A DNA stretch of 64,000 nucleotides from JAFGRU01 sp963665915 (GTDB taxonomy: Bacteria > Desulfobacterota > Desulfuromonadia > Desulfuromonadales > JAAYDE01), in assembly GCA_963665915.2 (NCBI GenBank), contig CAXXSG010000007.1, positions 1 to 64,000 of the forward strand, written 5' to 3'. Below the pieces are notes generated by a model. It was not told the DNA's origin, ran no database searches, and saw only the letters and a list, made by a program, of their open reading frames with translations. The position numbers were made by a program, and so were the translations under genes. Positions 52,006 through 61,410 of the stretch are shown here, one piece after another. Position 1 is the first letter of the stretch; each line of letters begins with the position of its first letter.

Positions 52006-53175
52006 ATGAAAAAACTGGCCATTCTCGGAAGTACGGGATCAATCGGTTCCACCGCTCTGCAGATCATTGCGAAACAGACGGAAAAATTCCAGGTTGTGTC
52101 TCTGACCGGCCATAAAAACGTCGCTCTCCTGGAAACACAGATCCGTTTGTTCAAGCCTCGTCTGGCTGCCGTCCTGGAGGAAAGTGCCGCGGCAAAGCTG
52201 CGAAGCCTTCTGGGTCCTACGGAGACGGAAATCCTGTGGGGGGAGGATGGCCTTAATGCCTGTGCCGTGGCCGCGGATGTGGACATGGTGGTTTCCGCGA
52301 TTGTCGGTTCCGCGGGACTGATCCCCACCATGGCAGCCATTGATGCCGGCAAGGACGTTGCGCTGGCCAACAAAGAGACTTTGGTGGTGGCGGGCTCTCT
52401 TATCATGGAAAAAGTCAGGGAGAAAAATATCCGTCTATTCCCTGTCGATAGTGAGCATTCCGCCATTTTTCAATCTCTCCAGGGGCACCGCAAATGTGAC
52501 GTCAGGCGTCTTATTCTGACGGCTTCCGGCGGACCTTTTCTGAACCGGCCGCTGAATCAGCTCAAGGACGTGACACCCCTCGACGCCCTGGCTCACCCCA
52601 ACTGGGAGATGGGGGAAAAAATTTCCATCGATTCCGCTACCATGATGAACAAAGGCTTGGAAGTTATTGAAGCCAGGTGGCTTTTTGATCTCCCTGGGGA
52701 AAAAATCGATGTCCATATTCACCCCCAGAGCGTGGTTCATTCGATGGTGGAGTACGTCGATGGCGCGGTGATTGCTCAGCTTGGAATTCCGGACATGAAA
52801 ACCCCGATCGCTTACGCGCTCTCCTTCCCGGAACGGATTGCGCTGGATATTCCTTCTCTGGATCTGTGTTCGCTGGAGAAGCTGACCTTTTCCGATCCGG
52901 ATCAGGAGAGGTTTGAGTGTCTGGCCCTGGCATACGAGGCTCTTCGTCGGGGCGGCACTGCTCCTGCTGTCCTCAACGCGGCCAATGAGGTTGCGGTGGA
53001 TAATTTTCTGGCTGGGAGAATTCGCTTCCCGGAGATATCGACCATTATCCGGAAGACACTCGAGAGTCACGAAACACGGTCGATAGAGTGTTTGAAAACG
53101 GTTCTGGAAGCGGATGTTTGGGGCCGTAAAACCGCCAGCCAGGTGGTGGAGTCTCTTTCAATGGAGGTCTTGTGA
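52006..53175 (+). CDS. dxr: 1-deoxy-D-xylulose-5-phosphate reductoisomerase
   Basis: MEP-pathway enzyme converting DXP to MEP with NADPH. N-terminal LAILGSTGSIGSTAL (NADPH loop), VSAIVGSAGLIPTMAAI, LANKETLVVAG, the metal/substrate motif PVDSEHSAIFQSLQG, LTASGGPF, LAHPNWEMGEKISIDSATMMNKGLEVIEARWLF and HPQSVVHSMVEYVDGAV. 389 aa, standard. 24 bases after cdsA; overlaps rseP by 4 bases. Confidence 0.97.
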   Translation: MKKLAILGSTGSIGSTALQIIAKQTEKFQVVSLTGHKNVALLETQIRLFKPRLAAVLEESAAAKLRSLLGPTETEILWGEDGLNACAVAADVDMVVSAIVGSAGLIPTMAAIDAGKDVALANKETLVVAGSLIMEKVREKNIRLFPVDSEHSAIFQSLQGHRKCDVRRLILTASGGPFLNRPLNQLKDVTPLDALAHPNWEMGEKISIDSATMMNKGLEVIEARWLFDLPGEKIDVHIHPQSVVHSMVEYVDGAVIAQLGIPDMKTPIAYALSFPERIALDIPSLDLCSLEKLTFSDPDQERFECLALAYEALRRGGTAPAVLNAANEVAVDNFLAGRIRFPEISTIIRKTLESHETRSIECLKTVLEADVWGRKTASQVVESLSMEVL

Positions 53176-54512
53176 TCAGTATTCTTGCCGGCATCGTCAT
53201 GCTGGGAATTCTCATTTTTGTTCATGAACTCGGTCATTTCTGCGTAGCCAAATTTGCCGGCGTCAAGGTTCTTAAATTTTCTCTCGGTTTCGGTCCGCGC
53301 CTGGTTTCCAAAAAATGGGGGGAGACCGAGTACATGATCTGTGCTGTCCCTCTCGGGGGATATGTCCAGATGCTGGGCGAAAATCCGGAAAAAGATGGTG
53401 ATGCGGAGCCGCTTACGCCGCAAGAACTGGAGCGCTCTTTTTCACAAAAACCGGTGAGCCGGCGCATGGCCATTGTCCTGGCCGGACCGGTCATGAATCT
53501 TATTTTCCCTTTTATCCTCCTTCCTCTGACCTATCTGATCGGTGTCAATCTTCCGGTTTATCTGGATCAGCCTCCCTGCATCGGCTACGTTCTCCCCGAT
53601 TCCCAGGCGGCCATTGCCGGCTTTCAGTCGAAAGACTGCATTCTGAGCGTCAATGATCAGGACGTATCCAGCTGGGACGGAACCAACAGGGTTATCATCA
53701 CCGCAGCCGGGGACTCGCTGCGCTTTGTTGTGAAACGCAACCGTGAAAAAGTCGCTGTGACCTTTCTTCCGAAAGACGGCGGGCTCGAAGGGCTGCAGTC
53801 TTTTGGCCTGCTCCCTCTCCAGGATGCGCGGATCGGAGCCCTGATGCCGGAGATGCCTGCGGAGAAGGCCGGCATTCAGGTTGGAGACCTGATCCATTCC
53901 ATAAACGGGCAAGCGGTTGACTCCTGGTATGATCTCAAAGTAATTATCCAGAAGCTGCAGGAGGCGTCGGCAACCTATGTGATCGAAAGGGATGGCCGGG
54001 AACTGGAAGTTTCCATCAGCGCAACTCATGAGGAGGCCGACAAGCAGTCCCGCTATTTGATTGGCATTTCGCCCGGCCAGGAAACCACGGTTAAACGTTT
54101 CGGGCTGGTAGAATCGTTCCGTGAAGGTTCCGATCGCACCTTTGAATTGATCGAGCTGACCTTTGTTTTTATCAAAAAACTGTTGTTTGGAGAGGTGTCG
54201 ACCAAAAACCTCGGCGGTCCGATTACGGTTGTCCAACTGGCCGGTCACGCAGCTCAAACGGATGTGACCAGTATTCTCGCTATGTTGGCGTTTTTGAGCA
54301 TTCAACTGGGGATTTTGAATCTTCTTCCCATACCGGTTCTGGATGGCGGGCACATCTTTTTCGGGTTTATCGAGATAATTTTCCGCCGCCCCCTTTCTCT
54401 GAAAACCCGTGAAATTGCACAACAGGTCGGTCTGGTTTGCCTCCTCCTTCTGATGGGGCTGGCCTTTTACAATGATATTGTCCGGCTGTTCCTGGGGGGA
54501 AGCGGTGGCTGA
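53172..54512 (+). CDS. rseP: site-2 protease RseP (RIP metalloprotease)
   Basis: Intramembrane zinc metalloprotease cutting anti-sigma factors and signal-peptide remnants. Starts GTG (ATGTGATC-type overlap with dxr). Helix 1 holds the zinc site FVHELGHFCVAK (HExxH). The region FSLGFGPRL and VPLGGYVQMLGE follows, then a helix at about 100-120, two PDZ domains (about 125-215 and 220-300, PAEKAGIQVGDLIHSINGQAV), and the C-terminal third zinc ligand NLLPIPVLDGGHIFF. 446 aa. Confidence 0.95.
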   Translation: MISILAGIVMLGILIFVHELGHFCVAKFAGVKVLKFSLGFGPRLVSKKWGETEYMICAVPLGGYVQMLGENPEKDGDAEPLTPQELERSFSQKPVSRRMAIVLAGPVMNLIFPFILLPLTYLIGVNLPVYLDQPPCIGYVLPDSQAAIAGFQSKDCILSVNDQDVSSWDGTNRVIITAAGDSLRFVVKRNREKVAVTFLPKDGGLEGLQSFGLLPLQDARIGALMPEMPAEKAGIQVGDLIHSINGQAVDSWYDLKVIIQKLQEASATYVIERDGRELEVSISATHEEADKQSRYLIGISPGQETTVKRFGLVESFREGSDRTFELIELTFVFIKKLLFGEVSTKNLGGPITVVQLAGHAAQTDVTSILAMLAFLSIQLGILNLLPIPVLDGGHIFFGFIEIIFRRPLSLKTREIAQQVGLVCLLLLMGLAFYNDIVRLFLGGSGG

Positions 54513-55209
54513 GAGGTACCTGACCATTGATACCTCTACGCCATGCAGCAGTGTGGCTGTCTGCCGGGGGGATATCCTGGAAGGTGAAATCATCCTCAAC
54601 ATCTCTCGCCACCATACCGAAACCCTCATGGAGTCGGTCGACCACCTTTTGAAAAGCCTGTCCCTGACACTTGCGGACATGGATTTTTTCGCTGTTGTCC
54701 TTGGCCCCGGCTCTTTCACCGGTCTGCGGGTCGGAGTGGCTACCGCTAAAGGTCTGGCTCTGGCTACCGGCAGGCCGGTTGTCGGGATTTCCGCTTTGCG
54801 GATGCTGGCCATGCAGCTCCCATTCTGCAGGCTTCCGGTCTGCGCTATGCTGGATGCCCGCAAAAAAGAAGTCTATGCGGGTCTTTTCAATTGCGAGGGG
54901 AGCCTCCCCGAACTCTTGTATGGCGAGGTGGTCCGGCCGCCGGAGAAGATTCTGGCGGAGATTAAATCGGAGACGGTTTTCATCGGCAGCGGGGCGGAGG
55001 TTTACGGGAGCCGGATACAGGAAATTATGAGGGACAGGGCCGTCATGGTCTCCAATGTCATGCACTGTCCCCGGGCCTCTAACGCCGCGATTCTGGCCTG
55101 GCATGATTTTCAGCAGGAAAAGACGCTTCCTCTGGAAAAAATCACCCCCCATTATATCCGACCTTCCGATGCAGAAATTATGTGGGCGAAAAAACAGGGA
55201 AAAAATTGA
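54505..55209 (+). CDS. tsaB: tRNA threonylcarbamoyladenosine biosynthesis protein TsaB
   Basis: Non-catalytic ASKHA-fold partner of TsaD in making t6A of ANN-decoding tRNAs. It has YLTIDTSTPCSSVAV, SRHHTETLMESVDHLL, VVLGPGSFTGLRVGVATAKGLA (family signature), VVGISALRMLA and LDARKKEVYAGLF. About 234 aa. I choose GTG 54505, overlapping the rseP stop by 8 bases after a GGGGGGA ribosome site; an in-frame ATT/ATG further upstream would run through rseP. Confidence 0.93.
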   Translation: MAERYLTIDTSTPCSSVAVCRGDILEGEIILNISRHHTETLMESVDHLLKSLSLTLADMDFFAVVLGPGSFTGLRVGVATAKGLALATGRPVVGISALRMLAMQLPFCRLPVCAMLDARKKEVYAGLFNCEGSLPELLYGEVVRPPEKILAEIKSETVFIGSGAEVYGSRIQEIMRDRAVMVSNVMHCPRASNAAILAWHDFQQEKTLPLEKITPHYIRPSDAEIMWAKKQGKN

Positions 55210-55291
55210 TTGAAGGTTGACAAAAAAACCTGTATTTTCTATCGTTACACAATGATTTTATTAATGGGTTCTGAATCCGGGAGAGTTGCCC

Positions 55292-55513
55292 ATGGATGAG
55301 AATAATCTTGAACTTGTTCAGCAGCTGATTGAGGAAAATCCCCGCTATCGAAAACTTCACGAGGAACACCTGTTTTTTGAAAAAGAGCTTGAGCGTATCA
55401 ACGAAAAGCGTTTTTTGATTCCTGAAGAGGAAGTGGAAAAGAGAAAACTGCAAAAATTGAAACTGGCGGGAAGGGATGAAATGGAGCAGATCCTGCGGGA
55501 AGCCAGCGAGTAA
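55292..55513 (+). CDS. DUF465/YdcH-family small protein
   Basis: 73-residue charged helical protein. LVQQLIEENPRYRKLHEEHLFFEKELERI and KRKLQKLKLAGRDEMEQIL match the DUF465 pattern (LxxxNPxFxxLxxxH...K...LxxKDEI). Function unknown; likely a coiled-coil dimer. ATG 55292 lies after a GGGAGAG site; a TTG at 55286 is also in frame. Followed by a strong terminator. Confidence 0.85.
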   Translation: MDENNLELVQQLIEENPRYRKLHEEHLFFEKELERINEKRFLIPEEEVEKRKLQKLKLAGRDEMEQILREASE

Positions 55514-55535
55514 CTTTTTCAGGATTTCCGTTTTT

Positions 55536-55570
55536 TGAAAAGGTTCAGACTGCGTGTCTGAACCTTTTCC
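55536..55570 (+). terminator. intrinsic terminator after DUF465 gene
   Basis: AAAAGGTTCAGAC / GTCTGAACCTTTT, a 13-bp perfect stem with a TGCGT loop, followed by CCTGTTTTCC. The A-rich 5' and T-rich 3' arms would also allow use in the opposite direction. Confidence 0.85.
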
Positions 55571-55641
55571 TGTTTTCCCGTCAACAAAAGAGACCGGGAA
55601 AACGTCCAGTCTGACCGTATATCTTTCACAAAGGAAGGGCT

Positions 55642-57309
55642 ATGAACAGCGATCAAATCAAAAAAGGTTTGACGAGAGCTCCGCATCGAAGCCTTCTGAG
55701 GGCAACAGGGCTTTCCGGCGAGGATTTTTCCCGGCCCTTCATCGGGGTCTGCAATTCGTTCAATGAAATCATTCCGGGGCACGTGCACCTCGATCAAGTC
55801 GCCAGAACCATCAAGGCAGAGATTCGCAAAGCCGGGGGTGTCCCGTTCGAGTTCAACAATATCGGCATCTGCGACGGCATTGCTATGGGACACGGCGGTA
55901 TGAAATATTCCCTTCCCAGCCGTGAATTGATTGCCGACAGCGTCGAGTCGATGGTCAGGGGCCACTGTTTTGACGCGCTGATCTGTATTCCCAACTGCGA
56001 CAAAATTGTGCCTGGCATGTTGATGGGTTCTCTGCGTGTCAACATCCCCACCATTTTTGTGAGTGGCGGGCCAATGGCGGCCGGCAAAAGTCCCGACGGC
56101 AAGGTTCTCGATCTCATCACGGTTTTTGAAGCCGTGGCCGCACATGGACAGGGAAATGTTTCTGATGATGAGCTGCAGACCATCGAGGAGAATGCCTGCC
56201 CCGGGTGCGGATCCTGTTCGGGGATGTTTACGGCTAATTCCATGAACTGCCTCTGCGAGGGCATCGGCATGGCCCTGCCCGGCAATGGAACCGTTCTGGC
56301 CGCCGATCCGAAACGTCAGAACCTTTACCTTGAGGCCGCCCGCAGGGTGGTCGCAATGGCCCGGGACGGGGGGCCGCTGCCCCGGGAAATCGTCACCGTG
56401 GCCTCTCTGGACAACGCTTTTGCTCTGGATATGGCCATGGGCGGCAGCACCAATACGGTTCTTCACTCTCTGGCTATTGCCCAGGAAGCGGAAGTGGACT
56501 ATGATTTAAACCGGATCAACGCGATCTCGAAGAAATGTCCCAATATCTGTAAAGTTTCCCCTTCCTCTCATTTCCATATCGAGGATGTGGACCGCGCCGG
56601 CGGCGTCAGCGCCATTCTCAAGGAAATTTCTTCCATTTCCGGCCTGTTGCGTGAGGATTGCCCGACCGTTACCGGCAAGTCCCTGGGGGAGAATATTGCG
56701 GGTGCTGAAATCCTCGATTCCGAAGTGATCCGCTCTGTCGATAAGGCCTACTCCAAGGATGGAGGGTTGACCATTCTCCATGGGAATCTGGCCGAGCAGG
56801 GAGCTGTGGTGAAGAAAGCCGGTGTCGCCCCGGGCATGATGAATTTCCAAGGTAAAGCCATAATTTTCGACAGCCAGGTGGAGGCCTGTGAGGGGATTCT
56901 GGCCGGCAAGGTTCAGGCCGGGCATGTCGTTGTGATCCGTTATGAAGGGCCCAAGGGTGGGCCGGGCATGCAGGAAATGCTTGCGCCGACCTCCTATATC
57001 ATGGGCCAGGGGCTTGGAGAGAGTGTTGCGCTCATTACCGATGGACGTTTCTCTGGAGGCACCCGGGGGGCTTGCATCGGCCATGTCTCCCCTGAGGCCG
57101 CGGAGGGCGGCCTGATTGCTCTCCTGAAGGATGGGGATACGATCCGGATTTCCCTCGACAAGCATCTGCTCGAAGCGGATCTGACGGCAGAGGAAATCGA
57201 AAAACGCCGAGTCGAACTGAAGCCTTTTACGCCGAAAATAGACTATGGCTACCTGAAAAGGTACTCCCAGCTGGTGCAGAACGCCGGCATGGGTGCGGTT
57301 CTCAAGTAG
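55642..57309 (+). CDS. ilvD: dihydroxy-acid dehydratase
   Basis: Fe-S dehydratase of valine/isoleucine synthesis (2,3-dihydroxy acid to 2-keto acid). Cluster ligands are in CIPNCDKIVPG and ENACPGCGSCSGMFTANSMNCL; also MAMGGSTNTVLH, GKAIIFDSQVEACEGI, YEGPKGGPGMQEML and ITDGRFSGGTRGACIGHVSPEA. 555 aa. First gene of the ilvDBNC block, 100 bases before ilvB. Confidence 0.97.
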   Translation: MNSDQIKKGLTRAPHRSLLRATGLSGEDFSRPFIGVCNSFNEIIPGHVHLDQVARTIKAEIRKAGGVPFEFNNIGICDGIAMGHGGMKYSLPSRELIADSVESMVRGHCFDALICIPNCDKIVPGMLMGSLRVNIPTIFVSGGPMAAGKSPDGKVLDLITVFEAVAAHGQGNVSDDELQTIEENACPGCGSCSGMFTANSMNCLCEGIGMALPGNGTVLAADPKRQNLYLEAARRVVAMARDGGPLPREIVTVASLDNAFALDMAMGGSTNTVLHSLAIAQEAEVDYDLNRINAISKKCPNICKVSPSSHFHIEDVDRAGGVSAILKEISSISGLLREDCPTVTGKSLGENIAGAEILDSEVIRSVDKAYSKDGGLTILHGNLAEQGAVVKKAGVAPGMMNFQGKAIIFDSQVEACEGILAGKVQAGHVVVIRYEGPKGGPGMQEMLAPTSYIMGQGLGESVALITDGRFSGGTRGACIGHVSPEAAEGGLIALLKDGDTIRISLDKHLLEADLTAEEIEKRRVELKPFTPKIDYGYLKRYSQLVQNAGMGAVLK

Positions 57310-57409
57310 AGCAGCCCCGGAGGGCTGGAATGGGTGAATAGGATTTACCGCACAGTACACAGGAGCCTTGGAAAAAATCAGTGAGCATGAGTAGATTAGG
57401 AGACCTGCA

Positions 57410-59107
57410 GTGGAAATGACCGGTTCCCAGATTTTGTTGGAATGTCTTTGCCAGGAGGGGGTGGATACCATATTTGGTTATCCTGGTGGAGCTGTCATCA
57501 ATATTTACAACGATCTTTTCGATTCTCCCATTAACCACATCCTCAACCGCCACGAACAGGCGGCCGTACACGCGGCGGATGGTTACGCACGAGCCACCGG
57601 CCGCGTGGGGGTTGCTTTTGCCACCAGCGGACCAGGAGCCACCAATACGGTGACGGGGATTGCCACAGCCGCCATGGATTCGGTCCCCTTGGTAGTCATT
57701 ACCGGCCAGGTCCCGACGCCGCTCATTGGCAACGATGCTTTCCAGGAGGCGGATATTGTCGGCATCACGCGACCTGTAACCAAGCATAATTACCTGGTAC
57801 AGGACATCAAGGATCTGCCGAGGATTATCAAGGAGGCGTTTTTCATTGCTCGAACCGGCCGTCCCGGCCCGGTTCTGGTGGATCTTCCCAAAGATGTTCA
57901 GGTGGCCACCAGTAAGTTTGAATATCCTGAGAAGGTCAATCTCCCCGGCTATAAACCGACTTATAGCGGCAATGCCCGCCAGATTGAAAAAGGCGTGGAA
58001 ATGATTCTTGCCGCCAGGAAACCAGTCCTCTATGTGGGCGGGGGCGTCAGTTCGCCGGAGACCGGGGAATGGCTGAAAAAACTGGCCGAACTCATTCAGG
58101 CTCCGGTGACCACGACCCTGATGGGGATGGCCGCCTTCCCCAAGCAGCACCCCCTGTCTCTCGGTCTCCTCGGCATGCACGGGACCTATTTCGCCAACAT
58201 GGCGGTGACCGAGTCGGACCTGCTGATTGCCGTGGGGGCGCGCTTTGATGACCGGGTTACCGGAAAAGTGGCGACTTTTGCCTCGCACGCCAAAATTATC
58301 CATATCGATATTGACCCGACTTCCATCAAGAAAAACGTTCGCGTCGATCTTCCTATTGTCGGTGACCTCCAGGATGTTCTTGAAAAACTGGTCAAGAGCC
58401 TTTCCCAGGAGAGCGAGGGAGTCAGCAGCCTTGTTGATGAAACGGTACACTGGCGGCAGAAGACCGAAGCCTGGAAGAAAGAACAGCCGATGCGCTACGA
58501 AGCATCCGACCGCGAGATCAAGCCCCAGTTCGTCATTGAAAAAATTCGTGAACTGACCAACGACGACGCGATTATCACTACGGAAGTGGGCCAGCACCAG
58601 ATGTGGACGGCCCAGTTTTTTGACTTTACCCAGCCCAGGACCTTCCTGACCTCAGGTGGGTTGGGCACGATGGGTTACGGTTTGCCGAGTGCCCTCGGCG
58701 CCCAGGCGGCCTTCAGGGACCGCCAGGTTATTGACATCTCGGGGGACGGTTCTTTCCAGATGAATTCCCAGGAACTCGCGACCCTGGTCCAGTTCAACCT
58801 GCCGGTGAAGATTGCCATCCTCAACAATAATTTTCTCGGCATGGTCCGGCAATGGCAGCAGCTTTTTTTCGACAGGCGCTACAGCCAGACGCGCATGGAG
58901 GTCCCCATCGATTTCGTCAAACTGGCAGAAGCCTATGGCGCGATGGGATTGACCGCCTCCCGTCCGGACGAGGTGGAGGCGACCATCCGCAAGGCCCTGG
59001 AAACTCCAGGACCGGTCATCATGGAGTTCAAGGTGTCCCGGGAAGAGAACGTCATGCCGATGGTCCCGGCGGGTAAAAGTTTGAATGAAATGGTTCTGGC
59101 TTCTTAG
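57410..59107 (+). CDS. ilvB: acetolactate synthase large subunit
   Basis: ThDP-dependent enzyme joining two pyruvates (or pyruvate and 2-oxobutyrate). GVDTIFGYPGGAVINIYNDL, the catalytic Glu in LNRHEQAAVHAADGYAR, SGPGATNTVTGIATA, FAD-region WARFDDRVTG-type GARFDDRVTGK, and the ThDP motif GDGSFQMNSQELATLVQFNLPVKIAILNNN. 565 aa. GTG 57410 start, with ATG 57416 as alternative. The small subunit gene follows after 15 bases. Confidence 0.97.
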   Translation: MEMTGSQILLECLCQEGVDTIFGYPGGAVINIYNDLFDSPINHILNRHEQAAVHAADGYARATGRVGVAFATSGPGATNTVTGIATAAMDSVPLVVITGQVPTPLIGNDAFQEADIVGITRPVTKHNYLVQDIKDLPRIIKEAFFIARTGRPGPVLVDLPKDVQVATSKFEYPEKVNLPGYKPTYSGNARQIEKGVEMILAARKPVLYVGGGVSSPETGEWLKKLAELIQAPVTTTLMGMAAFPKQHPLSLGLLGMHGTYFANMAVTESDLLIAVGARFDDRVTGKVATFASHAKIIHIDIDPTSIKKNVRVDLPIVGDLQDVLEKLVKSLSQESEGVSSLVDETVHWRQKTEAWKKEQPMRYEASDREIKPQFVIEKIRELTNDDAIITTEVGQHQMWTAQFFDFTQPRTFLTSGGLGTMGYGLPSALGAQAAFRDRQVIDISGDGSFQMNSQELATLVQFNLPVKIAILNNNFLGMVRQWQQLFFDRRYSQTRMEVPIDFVKLAEAYGAMGLTASRPDEVEATIRKALETPGPVIMEFKVSREENVMPMVPAGKSLNEMVLAS

Positions 59108-59122
59108 GAGGAGAAAAGATAA

Positions 59123-59614
59123 ATGAAGCATACGATTTCTGTTCTCGTGCAAAACGAGTTCGGTGTTCTGGCGCGGGTTGCGGGCCTTTTCTCCGGCCGT
59201 GGCTTCAATATTGAAAGCCTTTCCGTGGCTCCGACACTGGAGCCGAACATCTCGCGCATGACGATTGTGACGCGGGGGGATGACCGGATTATCGAGCAGA
59301 TCAACAAGCAGTTGCACAAGCTGATCAACACCATAAAAGTTATAGATTTTACCCACAAGGACTGTGTGGCCAGGGAAATGGCCCTTATCAAGGTCAATGC
59401 CGAGGAAACGACTCGGGCGGAAGTGTTGAGAATAACAGACATTTTCAGGGCCAAGGTCATTGATGTGGCGCCCCGCTGCTATTCCATCGAGGTGACCGGA
59501 ACCACGTCCAAAGTGGATGCGATTATTGAGTTGCTGAAACCGCTGGGAATCAAAGAAGTGGTACGGACCGGGCCCGTGGTTCTGGCCCGTGGTGCAAAAA
59601 TGGGTGAAAAATAA
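59123..59614 (+). CDS. ilvN: acetolactate synthase small (regulatory) subunit
   Basis: ACT-domain regulatory subunit conferring valine feedback on IlvB. HTISVLVQNEFGVLARVAGLFSGRGFNIESLSVAPT is the N-terminal ACT domain; the C-terminal part has REMALIKVNAEETTRAEVLRI and SIEVTGTTSKVDAIIELLKPLGIKEVVRTG. 163 aa, typical of the ilvH/ilvN type. Confidence 0.96.
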   Translation: MKHTISVLVQNEFGVLARVAGLFSGRGFNIESLSVAPTLEPNISRMTIVTRGDDRIIEQINKQLHKLINTIKVIDFTHKDCVAREMALIKVNAEETTRAEVLRITDIFRAKVIDVAPRCYSIEVTGTTSKVDAIIELLKPLGIKEVVRTGPVVLARGAKMGEK

Positions 59615-59641
59615 AATTCAACATAATATCAAGGAGGGAAG

Positions 59642-60661
59642 ATGAAAGTTTATTATGATAAGGATGCCAATGTCGATGTTCTGAAAGGCAAAAAAGTTGC
59701 CGTTGTCGGATACGGAAGCCAGGGCCATGCTCACGCCAAAAACCTCAAAGAGAGTGGATTCGACGTCCTCGTGGCCGAAGGGCAGGTCGGAAGCCCGATC
59801 TGGAAAAAAGCTGAAGCCGCCGGTTTTGAGGTCCTGCCGACTTCCGAAGCGGTGAAAAAAGCGGATGTCGTCATGATTCTAGCGCCCGATGAGCTTCAGG
59901 GAGCAATCTACCGCGATGAGATCGCTCCTTTTCTGAAAGAGGGGGCTTTCCTCGGTTTCGGCCACGGTTTTAACATCCATTTCGGCCAGATTGTTCCCAA
60001 GCCCGATGTCAATGTTTTCATGGTGGCGCCCAAAGGGCCGGGCCATATGGTTCGCCATGAGTACCTCGCCGGCAGCGGCGTCCCCTGCCTGATTGCGATC
60101 CATCAGGATCCTTCCGGAATGACCAAGGACGTGGCTCTTGCCTATGCCAGCGGTGTCGGCGGCGGCCGTGCGGGAGTTATCGAAACCAGTTTTCGGGAAG
60201 AGACCGAGACCGATCTCTTCGGCGAGCAGGCCGTGCTTTGCGGCGGCGCGACGGCTCTCGTCCAGGCCGGCTTTGAAACCCTGGTGGAAGCGGGATATGC
60301 TCCCGAGATGGCTTATTTCGAATGTCTCCACGAACTCAAGCTGATTGTCGACCTGCTGTATGAAGGGGGCATCGCCAATATGCGCTACTCCATTTCCAAT
60401 ACGGCCGAGTATGGCGATCTGACCCGTGGTCCGCGACTGGTTAACGATGATACCAAGGCGACGATGAAGGAAATTCTCCGCGAGATTCAGGATGGTGAGT
60501 TCGCCCGCGAATGGATGTTGGAAAATCAGGCTAACAAGCCCGTTCTATCTGCCCTCCGTCGCAAAGGCGAAGCCCATCAGATTGAAGAAGTGGGGACAAA
60601 GCTTCGCTCCATGATGAGCTGGATCGGAAAAAACAAGATTGTCGACCGGGCAGGAGAATAA
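59642..60661 (+). CDS. ilvC: ketol-acid reductoisomerase
   Basis: Class I NADPH-dependent enzyme isomerising and reducing acetolactate. It has VAVVGYGSQGHAHAKNLKESG (NADP loop), LAPDELQ, GFGHGFNIHFGQI, PKGPGHMVRHEY, ETDLFGEQAVLCGG (metal site) and SISNTAEYGDLTRGPR. 339 aa. AAGGAGGGAAG ribosome site directly upstream. Confidence 0.98.
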   Translation: MKVYYDKDANVDVLKGKKVAVVGYGSQGHAHAKNLKESGFDVLVAEGQVGSPIWKKAEAAGFEVLPTSEAVKKADVVMILAPDELQGAIYRDEIAPFLKEGAFLGFGHGFNIHFGQIVPKPDVNVFMVAPKGPGHMVRHEYLAGSGVPCLIAIHQDPSGMTKDVALAYASGVGGGRAGVIETSFREETETDLFGEQAVLCGGATALVQAGFETLVEAGYAPEMAYFECLHELKLIVDLLYEGGIANMRYSISNTAEYGDLTRGPRLVNDDTKATMKEILREIQDGEFAREWMLENQANKPVLSALRRKGEAHQIEEVGTKLRSMMSWIGKNKIVDRAGE

Positions 60662-60720
60662 TTTCCGACCGATTGCGCATCAGCGGATCGGAGAAATGTT
60701 TCTGGAAAACTCAATTAGTT

Positions 60721-60750
60721 TTAACCCGGATTATGAATAAACCGGGTTAA
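60721..60750. repeat. 30-base palindrome resembling fused element ends
   Basis: TTAACCCGG ... CCGGGTTAA with centre ATTATGAATAAA. The inner sequence is what results if the left (CCCGGATTAT...) and right (...GAATAAACCGGG) ends of the 180-base elements at 50013 and 62551 are joined without their interior. Lies between ilvC and psd. Confidence 0.7.
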
Positions 60751-60765
60751 GGGGAGCTGAAAGAG

Positions 60766-61410
60766 ATGCGAAACCAAAATCAGCCGATTGCCAAGGAAGG
60801 GTATCCTTTTATATTGCTGCTCGGCTTTGTCACCCTGGTGTTTGCGGTTTTGGGCTGGGGATGTTTGACCCTTCTGCTGTTGGCGCTGACTCTCTTTACG
60901 GCCTATTTTTTCCGCAACCCTGAACGCCGCGTACCAAGCGATGAAAAGGCCATGATTTCACCGGCTGACGGGAAAGTTGTTTTCGCGGGAGTGGTAAACG
61001 AAGAACGCTTTCTCAAAGCGGAGGTCAACAAAGTCAGTATCTTCATGTCGATGTTCAATGTGCACGTCAATCGTGTCCCCTTGGCGGGGAAGGTTGTGGA
61101 CCTGTATTACAACAAGGGTAAATTTTTGAACGCTACCCTGGACAAGTCGAGCGAGCTGAACGAACAGTCCGGAATCATTTTGGAAACTGAAGAAGGGAAA
61201 CAGATCCTTGTCGTCCAGATCGCGGGCCTGATTGCGCGGCGCATTGTTTCCTACCCGGAAATCGGAGACGAACTTCAGAAAGGGCTGCGCTATGGCATCA
61301 TCCGCTTCGGCTCGAGGGTGGATGTTTATTTCCCCAAAGAATGGAAAATAGATGTGGCGATCGGTGATAAAGTGACGGGCGGTGAGACCGTTATAGGATT
61401 AGTGGAATGA
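60766..61410 (+). CDS. psd: phosphatidylserine decarboxylase proenzyme
   Basis: Short (archaeal/PSD-B-type) phosphatidylserine decarboxylase, 214 aa, making phosphatidylethanolamine. N-terminal helices (residues 15-45), ISPADGKVVFAG, MSMFNVHVNRVPLAG, and the self-cleavage site RFGSRVDVYF with Ser183 becoming the pyruvoyl group. The stop overlaps the pssA start (ATGA). Confidence 0.95.
   Translation: MRNQNQPIAKEGYPFILLLGFVTLVFAVLGWGCLTLLLLALTLFTAYFFRNPERRVPSDEKAMISPADGKVVFAGVVNEERFLKAEVNKVSIFMSMFNVHVNRVPLAGKVVDLYYNKGKFLNATLDKSSELNEQSGIILETEEGKQILVVQIAGLIARRIVSYPEIGDELQKGLRYGIIRFGSRVDVYFPKEWKIDVAIGDKVTGGETVIGLVE

Noticed and set aside
53442..54863. 473-codon minus-strand open frame
   Set aside because: Lies antisense to rseP and tsaB, which have all family motifs; the composition is typical of a shadow frame.
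57302..58597. 431-codon minus-strand open frame
   Set aside because: Antisense to the well-supported ilvB; shadow frame.
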